Part shown: positions 1 through 9,286 of the stretch, in pieces
How the letters are laid out: the number at the start of each line of letters is the position of its first letter
How positions within the stretch are numbered: the stretch's first letter is position 1
Source of the DNA: Scopulibacillus darangshiensis
GTDB lineage: Bacteria > Bacillota > Bacilli > Bacillales > Sporolactobacillaceae
Assembly: GCF_004341035.1 (NCBI RefSeq)
Contig: NZ_SLXK01000037.1
Location: 1-40,524, forward strand
Length of the DNA: 40,524 nucleotides
Reading direction: 5' to 3'
Notes under the pieces: model-generated
Told to the model about the DNA's origin: nothing
Database searches by the model: none
The model's input: only the letters and a program-made list of their open reading frames with translations
Translations under genes and position numbers: made by a program

Positions 1-14
1 TGGCTTTTGTTTAG

Positions 15-27
15 TTTTCAAGGAGCA
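15..27 (-). promoter_or_regulatory. boxA-like antitermination sequence in rRNA leader
   Basis: On the minus strand this reads TGCTCCTTGAAAA, one base away from the Bacillus rRNA boxA-type sequence TGCTCTTTGAAAA. It is followed by ACTAAACAAAA, which is typical of the leader just upstream of 16S rRNA. Together with the three promoters to its right it marks the start of an rRNA operon running leftward out of the window. No mature 16S sequence is visible here. Confidence 0.7.
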
Positions 28-172
28 TTCTCTTCTCGATTCACTTCGACTTGCGTGACAACACCAACAAAATCAAAGTGTTGTTGCGCAAAGAAGCTAA
101 AATCTGAAGTTCGCTTCCGCCTTGCTGTTGAAGCGTTTTTTTGATGTTGTCGTTTTTAACAGCGACTTAATT

Positions 173-201
173 ATCATATCATGCTGCATTGTTTGTGTCA
201 A
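173..201 (-). promoter_or_regulatory. rRNA operon promoter, promoter 3 (closest to 16S)
   Basis: The minus strand has a perfect TTGACA (196-201), a 17-bp spacer and TATGAT (173-178). It is followed by AATTAAGTCGCTGTTA, and the GTCGC start region is shared with the two upstream promoters. It lies about 150 bp before the boxA-like leader sequence. Confidence 0.85.
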
Positions 202-250
202 CAACTTTTTTTGAAACTTTTTTGTCGTTTTTATTGAAGCGACCTTATTT

Positions 251-279
251 ATTATACATACTCAAGTTTGACTTGTCAA
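251..279 (-). promoter_or_regulatory. rRNA operon promoter, promoter 2
   Basis: The minus strand has consensus TTGACA (274-279), exactly 17 bp of spacer and consensus TATAAT (251-256). It is followed by AAATAAGGTCGC. This is a full-consensus sigma-A promoter, as expected of a growth-rate-controlled stable RNA operon, with a likely G start within GGTCGC. Confidence 0.88.
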
Positions 280-329
280 CAACTTTTTAGTTTGTATTTT
301 TAAGGGCGCTGCTAACAGCGACGCTATTT

Positions 330-358
330 ATAATATCAGCTATCGTTTACTTCGTCAA
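330..358 (-). promoter_or_regulatory. rRNA operon promoter, promoter 1 (distal)
   Basis: The minus strand has TTGACG (353-358), a 17-bp spacer and TATTAT (330-335), followed by AAATAGCGTCGCTGTTA. It is the first of three evenly spaced promoters (about 78 bp apart) between bofA and the rRNA leader. Confidence 0.8.
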
Positions 359-414
359 TAAGAATTTTAAATTTCCCCGATTTTTTTATTTGATCAAAGA
401 CTTTCCTTTATAGC

Positions 415-444
415 TAAATAAAAGTGACCGCTATGGCAGCGGCC
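415..444 (-). terminator. terminator after bofA
   Basis: On the minus strand GGCCGCT and AGCGGTC pair around a 5-nt loop, and ACTTTTATTT follows. It closes the dnaX-to-bofA run just before the rRNA promoters, so rRNA promoter activity is insulated from read-through. Confidence 0.75.
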
Positions 445-717
445 TTAAGGAAGAATAAAATATCTTATAACAACGAGTGCAGCTACACCTGGAATGCCTA
501 ATAACCCGCTTACACAAGTTGTAATAGCGTTGATGGGTACATGTATATTGAAAGACGTTCCAAAAGTGTTTAACAAAAAGAGCATTAACGCTCCAATTAA
601 AAGTTTAACGACAACTTTGCCTGCAAATCTCATCGGCTTTAATGGCGCGCCAATAAACAACAGGATAAGCCCCATTCCTACAAATATCGATATGAGAATA
701 ACTGGATCCAAAACCAA
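445..717 (-). CDS. bofA: BofA, inhibitor of pro-sigma-K processing
   Basis: The 90-residue product matches BofA. In B. subtilis BofA is an integral protein of the mother-cell membrane surrounding the forespore. With SpoIVFA it holds the SpoIVFB protease inactive, so that pro-sigma-K is processed at the right time. Two hydrophobic segments are visible (about residues 5-24 and 36-50). The C-terminal half carries the conserved HVPIN and GILGIPG-like (LLGIPGVAALVV) stretches. The length is close to the usual 87 residues. It sits after yaaL and before the rRNA promoters, exactly as in B. subtilis, and supports an endospore-forming host. Confidence 0.93.
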   Translation of the reverse strand: MVLDPVILISIFVGMGLILLFIGAPLKPMRFAGKVVVKLLIGALMLFLLNTFGTSFNIHVPINAITTCVSGLLGIPGVAALVVIRYFILP

Positions 718-771
718 ACCCCCCAGGCTTTTTATAAACTATATGGGAGGCTTGTCACATTTAGAACAGGA

Positions 772-990
772 TCACTTCACTTTTAAAGAGAGACTGTGAA
801 AACGAGCTTCTTTTAATAAGAACAGATACTTCGCTTCTGCAAGCTTCAGTTGGTACATTACTTCGTCGGAAGGTTCAATGCTCTTTTCAATCACTCTTTT
901 CTTTCTAAACCAATCCTCTTTGCATGTCGTAAGGGTTTCAAGCAAATTTCCATTTATCTCACTCCGAAGTTTCTTCTTTCTTCTAAACAC
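772..990 (-). CDS. yaaL: YaaL, DUF2508 family small protein
   Basis: This 72-residue, basic, helical protein matches YaaL (DUF2508), a small protein of unknown function conserved between recR and bofA in Bacillales. It starts with MFRRKKKLR and has no membrane segment or catalytic motif that I can see. The start codon is GTG, with a GGGGGG ribosome-binding run about 10 nt upstream. It begins 18 nt after the recR stop codon and is probably co-transcribed with it. Function is not known; the assignment rests on length, composition and synteny. Confidence 0.85.
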   Translation of the reverse strand: MFRRKKKLRSEINGNLLETLTTCKEDWFRKKRVIEKSIEPSDEVMYQLKLAEAKYLFLLKEARFHSLSLKVK

Positions 991-1008
991 TGTTTTGCAT
1001 CCCCCCAG

Positions 1009-1605
1009 CTATAATTCTCGACGTCCTTCTAAAGCTTTGGATAATGTCACCTCATCCGCGTATTCAAGGTCCCCTCCTACCGGAAGTCCATGTGCTATGC
1101 GGGAGGCTTTAATTCCTATGGGTTTGACAAGCCGGGATATATACATTGCTGTTGCTTCGCCTTCAATTGTAGGGTTGGTTGCTAAAATAATCTCTTTAAT
1201 CCCCTCATCCTCTAGCCTTTTAATAAGCTCGGTAACTTTAATATCTTCAGGTCCAATACCGTCAACGGGTGAAATAGCCCCGTGCAAAACATGATATAGA
1301 CCGCGATAATCCTTCATTTTTTCAATAGCAATAACATCTTTAGGCTCTTGCACAACGCAAATAACGGACCTATCCCTTGATGAATCATCACAAATATAGC
1401 AGGGGTCCCGGTCACTTATGTTTTGACAAACTGAGCAATACATGAGCTTGCGTTTGACATTTACTAGCGATCTTCCAAATTCCATTACGTCGTCTTCATT
1501 CATTTCTACAACGAAAAATGCCAGACGGACCGCTGTTTTCGGACCTATTCCTGGCAATTTCATAAAGCTGTCAATCAGCTTTGCTATTGGTTCCGGGTAA
1601 TGCAT
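1009..1605 (-). CDS. recR: Recombination mediator RecR
   Basis: The 198-residue protein is a full-length RecR. With RecO it loads RecA onto SSB-coated single-stranded DNA during gap repair. Visible in order are the helix-hairpin-helix start ([14 protein letters not shown], about residues 18-31), the four-cysteine zinc motif ([16 protein letters not shown], about 57-72), and a Toprim domain beginning near [10 protein letters not shown]. The C-terminal region has [18 protein letters not shown], which is typical of the family. It lies 12 nt after yaaK, the near-universal yaaK-recR pair, downstream of dnaX. Confidence 0.97.
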   Translation of the reverse strand: MHYPEPIAKLIDSFMKLPGIGPKTAVRLAFFVVEMNEDDVMEFGRSLVNVKRKLMYCSVCQNISDRDPCYICDDSSRDRSVICVVQEPKDVIAIEKMKDYRGLYHVLHGAISPVDGIGPEDIKVTELIKRLEDEGIKEIILATNPTIEGEATAMYISRLVKPIGIKASRIAHGLPVGGDLEYADEVTLSKALEGRREL

Positions 1606-1617
1606 ACAGAGGGCCTC

Positions 1618-1932
1618 CTAAAACATTCCAGGCAGATTTAATCCTTTGGTGAACTTGCCCATCCGTTGATTTGTTAATTCATCGACTTTTGTTAGAGCAT
1701 CATTAATTGCTGCCAAAACAAGGTCCTGGAGCATATCGACATCATCAGGGTCTACAGCTTCTTCCTTTATAACAACTTCAACTACCTCTTTGTGGCCGTT
1801 AGCCTTGACAGTTACAACTCCGCCACCTGCTGTTCCTTCAACAACCTCTTCTTTTAACTCATCTTGCGCTTTTGCCATCTGTTTTTGCATTTTTTGCATT
1901 TGCTTCATCATGTTATTCATATTGCCTCTCAT
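1618..1932 (-). CDS. yaaK: YbaB/EbfC family nucleoid-associated protein
   Basis: The 104-residue product belongs to the YbaB/EbfC family of dimeric DNA-binding nucleoid-associated proteins. The N-terminus is rich in Met, Gln and Lys ([19 protein letters not shown]), forming the family's coiled-coil arm. The core [20 protein letters not shown] and C-terminal [18 protein letters not shown] are typical. It lies between dnaX and recR, 19 nt after the dnaX stop, with a good upstream GGAGG, so the three genes are probably one transcription unit. Confidence 0.95.
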   Translation of the reverse strand: MRGNMNNMMKQMQKMQKQMAKAQDELKEEVVEGTAGGGVVTVKANGHKEVVEVVIKEEAVDPDDVDMLQDLVLAAINDALTKVDELTNQRMGKFTKGLNLPGMF

Positions 1933-1951
1933 ACCTTACGCCTCCTAAATT

Positions 1952-3655
1952 TTAATCTTTAATTTCCAGCAGATCAGGACCTACCAATTTTTCAGCTTCA
2001 GCAATTAAAGGATCACTGTCATCAGCCGATTCTGACTGTGATTGCCGGTTTGTTTTATTTTCCTGTATATAGCTTTCTTTCATTTGTTCCCATTCTTGAT
2101 GAGGTATCGGGAACATTTTTCGTTTTTCGCCGATAACCTCTTGTAGAATTTGCTCAACCATTTGCATAATGTTGCTTTTATTCTCTAATACCATTTGGCA
2201 GTGAAAATCATATTTGAACGCTTGCAAAAAGGCATCACCAGAGCTAGCAACTGGCTTGCTTTCCAACAGCCAGGCATGGGCTGCAACGTTTTTTGTTCTG
2301 ATCTTGTTCATAATATCCGCCCATGAAGAACGAAGCTTTTTCAAATCGTCTTTCGTTGCCGATGATAGCACCTTTTTCATTTCATTAACCGGCAGTGGAA
2401 GTTGATTCTTTTTGGCCTGCCGCGGTGTCCGCGTTTCTCTTTGCTTAGGTGCGTCCGGTCTCATGTTACCGGTCTGAATACCATTCATTTTTTCTTCCAA
2501 CTGTGATAGACGGTCTTGCAATGATTTAATTTCCGAAGAGTCAGCAGAAACAGCATCCGGATTTGGCCTTTTTTTGCTTTGGCTCAACTTAACGACCGCC
2601 ATCTCCAGTAACACACGGGGATGGTTTGTCCTCTTCATTTCCTGATGTGATTCATTAAGCTGCTGTATAGCCCTATAAAGTTTGTCTGCATCCAGTTGCT
2701 CCGCATGGGTTCGGAAAATGTCATCAACGCTAGGCCTCATTAGAATGTCTTCCAGATCAGAAGATGTCTGAAACAGCAATAGATCCCGGTAATAAAAGAT
2801 CAAATCCTCAATAAATTTATTCGGATCTTTCCCTCGGTCAAGAACATCATTAATTCGCTGAACGGCTGTTGATGCATCCTGTTCTTCAATAGCGGTGACG
2901 ACTTCTGATATAAATTGACCGGAAACCATCCCTGTGACTTCCAGGACATCATCCACAGTTACAATACCTTCACTATAAGCCGCAACTTGATCCAAAATAC
3001 TTAGCGCATCTCTCATACCGCCTTCACAAGCCTTAGCAATAAGCATTAAGGCATCTTGGTTCACATCAAGCTTTTGTTGTTCAACAATGTAAGCCAAGCG
3101 TTTGACAATAGAAGGTAATGAAATGCGCTTGAAATCAAAGCGCTGGCACCGTGAAATAATTGTCAGAGGGATTTTATGAGGCTCTGTAGTCGCTAGTATA
3201 AAAATCACATGCTTCGGCGGCTCTTCCAGTGTCTTAAGCAAAGCGTTAAACGCCCCCGTGGACAGCATATGCACTTCATCTATGATATAGACTTTGTAAC
3301 TGACGGAACTTGGTGCATATTTGACCTTATCACGGATCTCCCTAATCTCATCGACTCCATTGTTCGATGCCGCATCAATCTCGATGACATCAGATATGCT
3401 TCCATCAGTAATGCCACGGCACGCTTTGCATTCGTTACAGGGTTCCGGGACCGGTGCGTTTTCACAATTGATCGCTTTAGCTATAATCTTTGCGGCGCTG
3501 GTTTTGCCAGTTCCCCTAGGGCCGCTAAAAAGATAGGCATGTGAGAACTGCTCCTTCATTAACGCGTTCTGGAGTGTTTTTGTTATATGCTCCTGACCAG
3601 CAATATCCTGAAAGGTCTGAGGACGCCAGACTCTATATAGCGCTTGGTAGCTCAT
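1952..3655 (-). CDS. dnaX: DNA polymerase III subunits gamma/tau
   Basis: This is the clamp-loader ATPase of the replicative polymerase. The chosen start gives 567 residues beginning MSYQALYRVWRPQTF, the family N-terminus. An upstream in-frame ATG at 3739 adds 28 residues that match nothing and lacks support, whereas the chosen ATG has a GGGGGG run 5-6 nt upstream. Visible are Walker A (GPRGTGKT, about 45-52), zinc-binding cysteines (CENAP...CNECKAC), Walker B/DExx (IIDEVHML) and the SRC sensor (SRCQRFDF). The C-terminal third is the low-complexity tau linker and polymerase-binding region. It lies downstream of the SRP RNA gene, as in B. subtilis. Confidence 0.97.
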   Translation of the reverse strand: MSYQALYRVWRPQTFQDIAGQEHITKTLQNALMKEQFSHAYLFSGPRGTGKTSAAKIIAKAINCENAPVPEPCNECKACRGITDGSISDVIEIDAASNNGVDEIREIRDKVKYAPSSVSYKVYIIDEVHMLSTGAFNALLKTLEEPPKHVIFILATTEPHKIPLTIISRCQRFDFKRISLPSIVKRLAYIVEQQKLDVNQDALMLIAKACEGGMRDALSILDQVAAYSEGIVTVDDVLEVTGMVSGQFISEVVTAIEEQDASTAVQRINDVLDRGKDPNKFIEDLIFYYRDLLLFQTSSDLEDILMRPSVDDIFRTHAEQLDADKLYRAIQQLNESHQEMKRTNHPRVLLEMAVVKLSQSKKRPNPDAVSADSSEIKSLQDRLSQLEEKMNGIQTGNMRPDAPKQRETRTPRQAKKNQLPLPVNEMKKVLSSATKDDLKKLRSSWADIMNKIRTKNVAAHAWLLESKPVASSGDAFLQAFKYDFHCQMVLENKSNIMQMVEQILQEVIGEKRKMFPIPHQEWEQMKESYIQENKTNRQSQSESADDSDPLIAEAEKLVGPDLLEIKD

Positions 3656-3744
3656 TCTAATCCCCCCTGTTCCAACAATAATATCCTTTATTATAACTTT
3701 ATAAAAGGTTGAATTCAAAAAGGAAATAACTAATTTCACAAATA

Positions 3745-3772
3745 AAAAAGACCGCCGATTGCTCGGACAGCC
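3745..3772 (-). terminator. Probable 3' processing/termination region of SRP RNA
   Basis: Beyond the mature SRP RNA the minus-strand transcript has CCGA and TCGG around a short loop, followed by GGTCTTTTTT. The stem is short and imperfect, so this is a weak terminator call; read-through into dnaX is possible. Confidence 0.4.
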
Positions 3773-3789
3773 TATGTTGGTATGTATTT

Positions 3790-4062
3790 AACGCCGTGCA
3801 CCTTCCGTCGATTAAAGTCTCATAGGCGCTTCTTAAGCAGTTAGCTCGATTCAGGCAGCCCTGCGGCACACGAAAGGTCTCACTTACTGCTGCTTCCTTC
3901 CGGACCTGACAGGGTTCATGAGTTTCCGTTGCGCAGGACCCAAATGTCAACACCACTTACTTAAGGCTGCCCTACAAGGCTAAAACCTCGGAAAGGGATT
4001 CAACCTCGCTATAGCGGATTGCGAGTACAGGGCACCGCTACCTCCCCGTCTAGCACGGCAAA
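3790..4062 (-). ncRNA. scr: Signal recognition particle RNA, large Bacillus type
   Basis: The minus strand contains the SRP domain IV hairpin CAGGTCCGGAAGGAAGCAGC with its GGAA tetraloop (near 3887-3908), the Ffh-binding site. The 5' region GGGGAGGTAGCGGTGCCCTG forms the Alu-like domain of large SRP RNAs. The 5' end GCCGTGC (about 4056-4062) is complementary to GCACGGC near 3793-3799. These closing ends define a mature length of about 273 nt, close to the 271 nt of B. subtilis scRNA. It lies between tRNA-Ser and dnaX, the conserved position. Confidence 0.95.
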
Positions 4063-4151
4063 GTTTATAACATTGTTATGGCGCTTTTGATAGCGCGTAA
4101 AATACAGTATACCAATGTTTTAAATTAAAAACAATGGTTTAATATGGTAAA

Positions 4152-4244
4152 TGGAGGAGGCGAGAGGATTCGAACCCCCGCGGCGCGTGAACGCCCTAAC
4201 TGATTTCGAGTCAGTCCCCTTCAGCCAAACTTGGGTACGCCTCC
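4152..4244 (-). tRNA. tRNA-Ser (anticodon CGA)
   Basis: The minus strand folds as a class II tRNA. Acceptor GGAGGCG pairs perfectly with CGCCTCC. The anticodon stem ACTGA/TCAGT holds loop CTCGAAA, giving anticodon CGA, which reads UCG. A long variable arm and a TTCGAAT T-loop follow. CCA is encoded. The discriminator base comes out as U rather than the G expected of bacterial tRNA-Ser, and the T-stem contains two G-U pairs. It lies just upstream of the SRP RNA, where B. subtilis also has a serine tRNA nearby. Confidence 0.93.
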
Positions 4245-4261
4245 TTAGTCCAACATTTTAT

Positions 4262-4290
4262 AATTTACCATAATTCTTCAAGGTTATCAA
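4262..4290 (-). promoter_or_regulatory. Promoter for tRNA-Ser
   Basis: The minus strand has TTGATA (4285-4290), a 17-bp spacer and TAAATT (4262-4267), ending about 18 bp before the tRNA 5' end. It lies in the short gap after tadA. Confidence 0.65.
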
Positions 4291-4311
4291 CGATTTTTAA
4301 TAATCTTGACT

Positions 4312-6179
<1,868 letters not shown>

Positions 6180-6249
6180 GATGATCCCCCTTAGTCCAAA
6201 CCAAATGTCCTTTTATATGAATTCGCCTTTTCACAAAAAAAACCTTGTA

Positions 6250-6277
6250 AAAAAAGAGATAACCAAAAATGGTTACC
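6250..6277 (-). terminator. Terminator of the amino-acid permease gene
   Basis: On the minus strand GGTAACC and GGTTATC pair around a short A/T loop and are followed by TCTTTTTTT. The stem includes the TAA stop codon of the permease gene. Confidence 0.75.
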
Positions 6278-7685
6278 TCGACTCTTGCGATTCGGCTTTC
6301 ATAACGATGGGATAGAACACAATGCCAATTAGGATCATCGCAACGCCAAATAAAAATGTTTTTAGATCCGCAGTTCCCGCTTTAATCACCCATAGGGAAT
6401 ATAATGTCGCTAAAATAGCGATTACGCCATCAATGAAGCGGTCACTATTGTTAAGCTGGTAATTTTTTTTGCCCTTTATAACCATCTTGATTAAATAAAT
6501 TGCGGCGATCAAATAAGGCAATAAATATGACAGTGTTGCGATATAAATAACAAAGTCAAAAGCGCTGGATATGGACTGTGATATTGTAGAAAAAATAAAC
6601 AACTGGCATGCAATGTTTGTTATAATCAATGATGTTGTCGGCGTTCCAGCCTTATTTGCTTTGGAAAAGCCTTTCATAAATAACCCTTGTTTGGCCGATT
6701 GAAACGGCACTTCAGCCGTCAGTAAAATCCAGCCAACACTTGAGCCAAGCAAACTAATTAAAGCCAAGGCTGCTAATATATAACCACCTGTATCCCCTAT
6801 GACCTTTGCCAAAGCATCAACCAGAGGTTTGGATGAATGCACAAGCTCAGTCTGAGTCAATGTCCCCATAACAAGCATGGTAATAGCAATATAGATGACT
6901 AAAGCGATTAAAAGTCCGGCAATGGTCGCTGTTTTCACGTCTCGGCCGCTTTTGGCGCGTGAAGAAAAGACAACGGCAGATTCAATACCAATAAATGCCC
7001 ATAAGGTTGCAATCGCGGCATGGTTTAGTTGCCCAAAGATCCCGACTGTCTGGCCGCCTGCATTAACCTCGTCTGTTATGAATGGTTCCAAATTGCTTGA
7101 TTGAAAAGCAAACAACGTTAAAATGATAAAGATAAAAAAACCAACAACTTTTGCCGTTGTGGCAATAAAATTTACTTTCCCTGCACCCGACACACCCTTA
7201 ATGATTAAAAAGTGCACGCCCCACAATAATGCTGAACATACAAGGAAATTTAACAGATGGCCGGTTGTCACAGTAACATCACCTGTTTTAAACAAAACGT
7301 AACTGCTGTTCATGACAGGAAAAAAGGTCGATAAATATCCGGCAAACGTCGTGATCACGGCTACAATCCCCGCTAAATTGGCCACCCAATAACCCCAAGA
7401 TACCAGATAACCCCATAATACAGAGGCCTTGGAGTCTTTCGAAAATAATGCTTTTGCATAAATTTGCGGCCCGCCGGTTATTTCCGGTCTCTTTATTGAA
7501 AGCGTCCCGAAAACCAATGCGATAAAAAGGACTCCGACTCCGGTAAACACCCAGGCAAATAAGACTCCCCCAGGACTCGCAGCTTTTGCCAATGTGCTTG
7601 GCAGCATAAATATTCCAGAACCAACCATATTCCCAACAACAAGTGCAGTTAACACCCATACACTTAATTTCTTACCCGACACCAC
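6273..7685 (-). CDS. APC-family amino acid permease (basic amino acid antiporter-like)
   Basis: This 470-residue integral membrane protein has about 12 hydrophobic segments. The first segment carries the APC substrate-loop signature GNMVGSGIFMLP (about 18-29), and IKRPEITGGPQIYAKALF follows segment two. These features place it in the basic amino acid/polyamine antiporter branch (ArcD/LysI-like). The likely substrate is arginine, lysine or ornithine, but the sequence alone does not fix it. The start is GTG after GAGGG. It has its own promoter (7775-7803) and a structured leader. No arginine deiminase genes lie nearby. Confidence 0.85.
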   Translation of the reverse strand: MVSGKKLSVWVLTALVVGNMVGSGIFMLPSTLAKAASPGGVLFAWVFTGVGVLFIALVFGTLSIKRPEITGGPQIYAKALFSKDSKASVLWGYLVSWGYWVANLAGIVAVITTFAGYLSTFFPVMNSSYVLFKTGDVTVTTGHLLNFLVCSALLWGVHFLIIKGVSGAGKVNFIATTAKVVGFFIFIILTLFAFQSSNLEPFITDEVNAGGQTVGIFGQLNHAAIATLWAFIGIESAVVFSSRAKSGRDVKTATIAGLLIALVIYIAITMLVMGTLTQTELVHSSKPLVDALAKVIGDTGGYILAALALISLLGSSVGWILLTAEVPFQSAKQGLFMKGFSKANKAGTPTTSLIITNIACQLFIFSTISQSISSAFDFVIYIATLSYLLPYLIAAIYLIKMVIKGKKNYQLNNSDRFIDGVIAILATLYSLWVIKAGTADLKTFLFGVAMILIGIVFYPIVMKAESQESR

Positions 7686-7706
7686 AAATACCCTCTTTCT
7701 ATCTAT

Positions 7707-7768
7707 AAAAAAACGCTAAAGCAAGACAAAACTAGTTTTTTGTTTGTTAGTCCGATAACACATTAGCG
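7707..7768 (-). promoter_or_regulatory. Possible attenuator in the permease leader
   Basis: The permease 5' leader (minus strand) can fold as a closed element: CGCTAA (7763-7768) pairs with TTAGCG (7714-7719). It encloses GTTA/TAAC and an AAAACTAGTTTT hairpin, and seven U residues follow (7707-7713). This is terminator-like and lies about 20 nt before the start codon, downstream of a good promoter. I do not recognise a known riboswitch class. Attenuation is an inference from the fold. Confidence 0.4.
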
Positions 7769-7774
7769 AACTAA

Positions 7775-7803
7775 AGTATACAATGCGTTTCTTTTTAGAT
7801 CAA
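7775..7803 (-). promoter_or_regulatory. Promoter of the amino-acid permease gene
   Basis: The minus strand has TTGATC (7798-7803), a 17-bp spacer and TATACT (7775-7780). An inverted repeat CAAGGT/ACCTTG (7801-7817) overlaps the -35 element and could be an operator. Confidence 0.65.
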
Positions 7804-7840
7804 GGTGTTTTACCTTGTTAAAATCATCCATTTCTGAACA

Positions 7841-7872
7841 AAAAAATAAAAGCCGGGATTTAAAACCGGCTC
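7841..7872 (-). terminator. Terminator of uraA
   Basis: On the minus strand GCCGG and CCGGC pair around TTTTAAATC, and TTTTATTTTTTT follows, just after the uraA stop codon. Confidence 0.8.
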
Positions 7873-7886
7873 TTATCATAGAATAC

Positions 7887-9161
7887 TTATTCATTTTCGT
7901 TTGAGATTTTAAGAACATTAATCACTTTAAAAAACAAGCTGAGTACGATCGCCACAACAGTAGCAAGACCCATTCCTTTTAAAGCAACGGAGTATATGCT
8001 GATTGAAATTCCGCTGACGCCAATGACCAAAACAATCGATGTTAGGATTAAGTTCTGAGGTTTTGAATAATCAACTTTAGATTCTACGAGAATTTGCAGC
8101 CCGGCTGCGGCGATGACCCCGAAGAGTAATAATGAAATGCCGCCCATTACCGGGGTTGGAATCGTGGCGATCAACGCGGACAGCTTACCGATAAATGACA
8201 ATATCATTGCCATAATTGCCGCGCCGCCGATTATCCATGTAGAGTAAACTTTTGTTATTGCCAGAACGCCGATATTTTCACCATAGGTTGTATTAGGTGT
8301 CGAACCGGCAAATCCCGAGATTATGGTTGATAGACCGTTTCCTAATAATGAGCGGTCAAGACCAGGGTCCTTCGTCAGATCTTTTCCAACAATATTTCCG
8401 GTCACAATCAAGTGTCCTATATGCTCCGCGATAACGACCAATGCTGCCGGAACGATAATTAAAGTGCTAGTTAGTTCAAATTCGGGAGTATAAAAGGTTG
8501 GCAACGACAGCCATGGCGCATCGATAACTTTCTGGAAGTCGACTAAACCCATCCATGCGGCAAACAGATAACCAATAATGATGCCGATTAGAATCGGGAT
8601 GATTTTCAAAAATCCCCGAAACATGACCCATCCAATTATCGTGATAAGCAATGTTAAAATGGAAACGCTCATTGCCTTTGGGTCAAATGCCCATGAAGCA
8701 CCTGCATCCGCCGGTTTGATTAACCCAGCCATTCCTGCCGCAGTAGGAACGAGTTCAAGGCCGATGACTGCAACAATCGCCCCCATGGCAGCAGGGGGAA
8801 AGATAACATTTAACCAGCCCGTCCCCGCTTTTCTGATAATGAAGGAAACGATGACGAATACAACCCCGACGACAATAAATCCTCCTAATGCTGCCTGGTA
8901 ACCCTTATCAGCCAATACGAGCAAAACAGGAGAAACAAAAGCAAAACTCGACCCTAAATAAGCCGGGATCTTCCCGCGGCAAAGAATAAGATAAAGCAAT
9001 GTGCCTATGCCGTTCATTAAGAGGGCTGTGGCGGGGTCAATATGAAAGAGCAGAGGGACAAGAACAGTGGATCCGAACATAGCGAATAAATGCTGTAAAC
9101 TTAAAGGCAAACTTTGTAATAATGGCGGCCGTTCATCCACCTGTATAATTCGTTGTGTCAA
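7887..9161 (-). CDS. uraA: Uracil permease, UraA/NCS2 family
   Basis: This 424-residue, highly hydrophobic protein is a nucleobase:proton symporter very similar to E. coli UraA over its whole length. The N-terminus has ERPPLLQSLPLSLQHLFAMFG. The two glutamates that bind uracil and protons in UraA appear in AEHIGHL and TTYGENIGV. Fourteen membrane segments are expected. The start is TTG with AGGAGG 7 nt upstream. It is a single-gene unit with its own promoter and terminator. I see no PyrR-binding leader, in contrast to B. subtilis pyrP. Confidence 0.92.
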   Translation of the reverse strand: MTQRIIQVDERPPLLQSLPLSLQHLFAMFGSTVLVPLLFHIDPATALLMNGIGTLLYLILCRGKIPAYLGSSFAFVSPVLLVLADKGYQAALGGFIVVGVVFVIVSFIIRKAGTGWLNVIFPPAAMGAIVAVIGLELVPTAAGMAGLIKPADAGASWAFDPKAMSVSILTLLITIIGWVMFRGFLKIIPILIGIIIGYLFAAWMGLVDFQKVIDAPWLSLPTFYTPEFELTSTLIIVPAALVVIAEHIGHLIVTGNIVGKDLTKDPGLDRSLLGNGLSTIISGFAGSTPNTTYGENIGVLAITKVYSTWIIGGAAIMAMILSFIGKLSALIATIPTPVMGGISLLLFGVIAAAGLQILVESKVDYSKPQNLILTSIVLVIGVSGISISIYSVALKGMGLATVVAIVLSLFFKVINVLKISNENE

Positions 9162-9202
9162 TCCTTTTCCTCCTAAATTTACATAAGTCCATATCTTAAA
9201 AT

Positions 9203-9232
9203 AGTATAGCGCATAATTCGACAGACATACAA
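9203..9232 (-). promoter_or_regulatory. Promoter of uraA
   Basis: The minus strand has TTGTAT (9227-9232), an 18-bp spacer and TATACT (9203-9208), about 40 bp before the TTG start. The -35 element lies in the U-tract of the upstream terminator. Confidence 0.6.
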
Positions 9233-9263
9233 AAAAAAGACCGCCAGTTTAGTTTCGGCGACC
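9231..9263 (-). terminator. Terminator of the YetJ-like gene
   Basis: On the minus strand GGTCGCC and GGCGGTC pair around an 11-nt loop, followed by eight T residues. Confidence 0.85.
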
Positions 9264-9286
9264 TTTTTATAGTCTTGTTGGAACCT

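Noticed and set aside
1-444. A CRISPR-like or tandem-repeat array suggested by the recurring GTCGC segments
   Set aside because: The repeats are explained by three tandem rRNA promoters; there are no equal repeats with unique spacers.
3280-3544. Several open frames antisense to dnaX
   Set aside because: They overlap conserved dnaX coding sequence, lack ribosome-binding sites and show no family features.
3699-3956. An 85-residue frame over the SRP RNA
   Set aside because: The region folds as SRP RNA with its conserved domain IV; the frame is accidental.
9162-9286. A PyrR attenuator upstream of uraA
   Set aside because: The only hairpin with a U-tract is the terminator of the preceding gene, which lies upstream of the uraA promoter; no PyrR-binding stem is visible.
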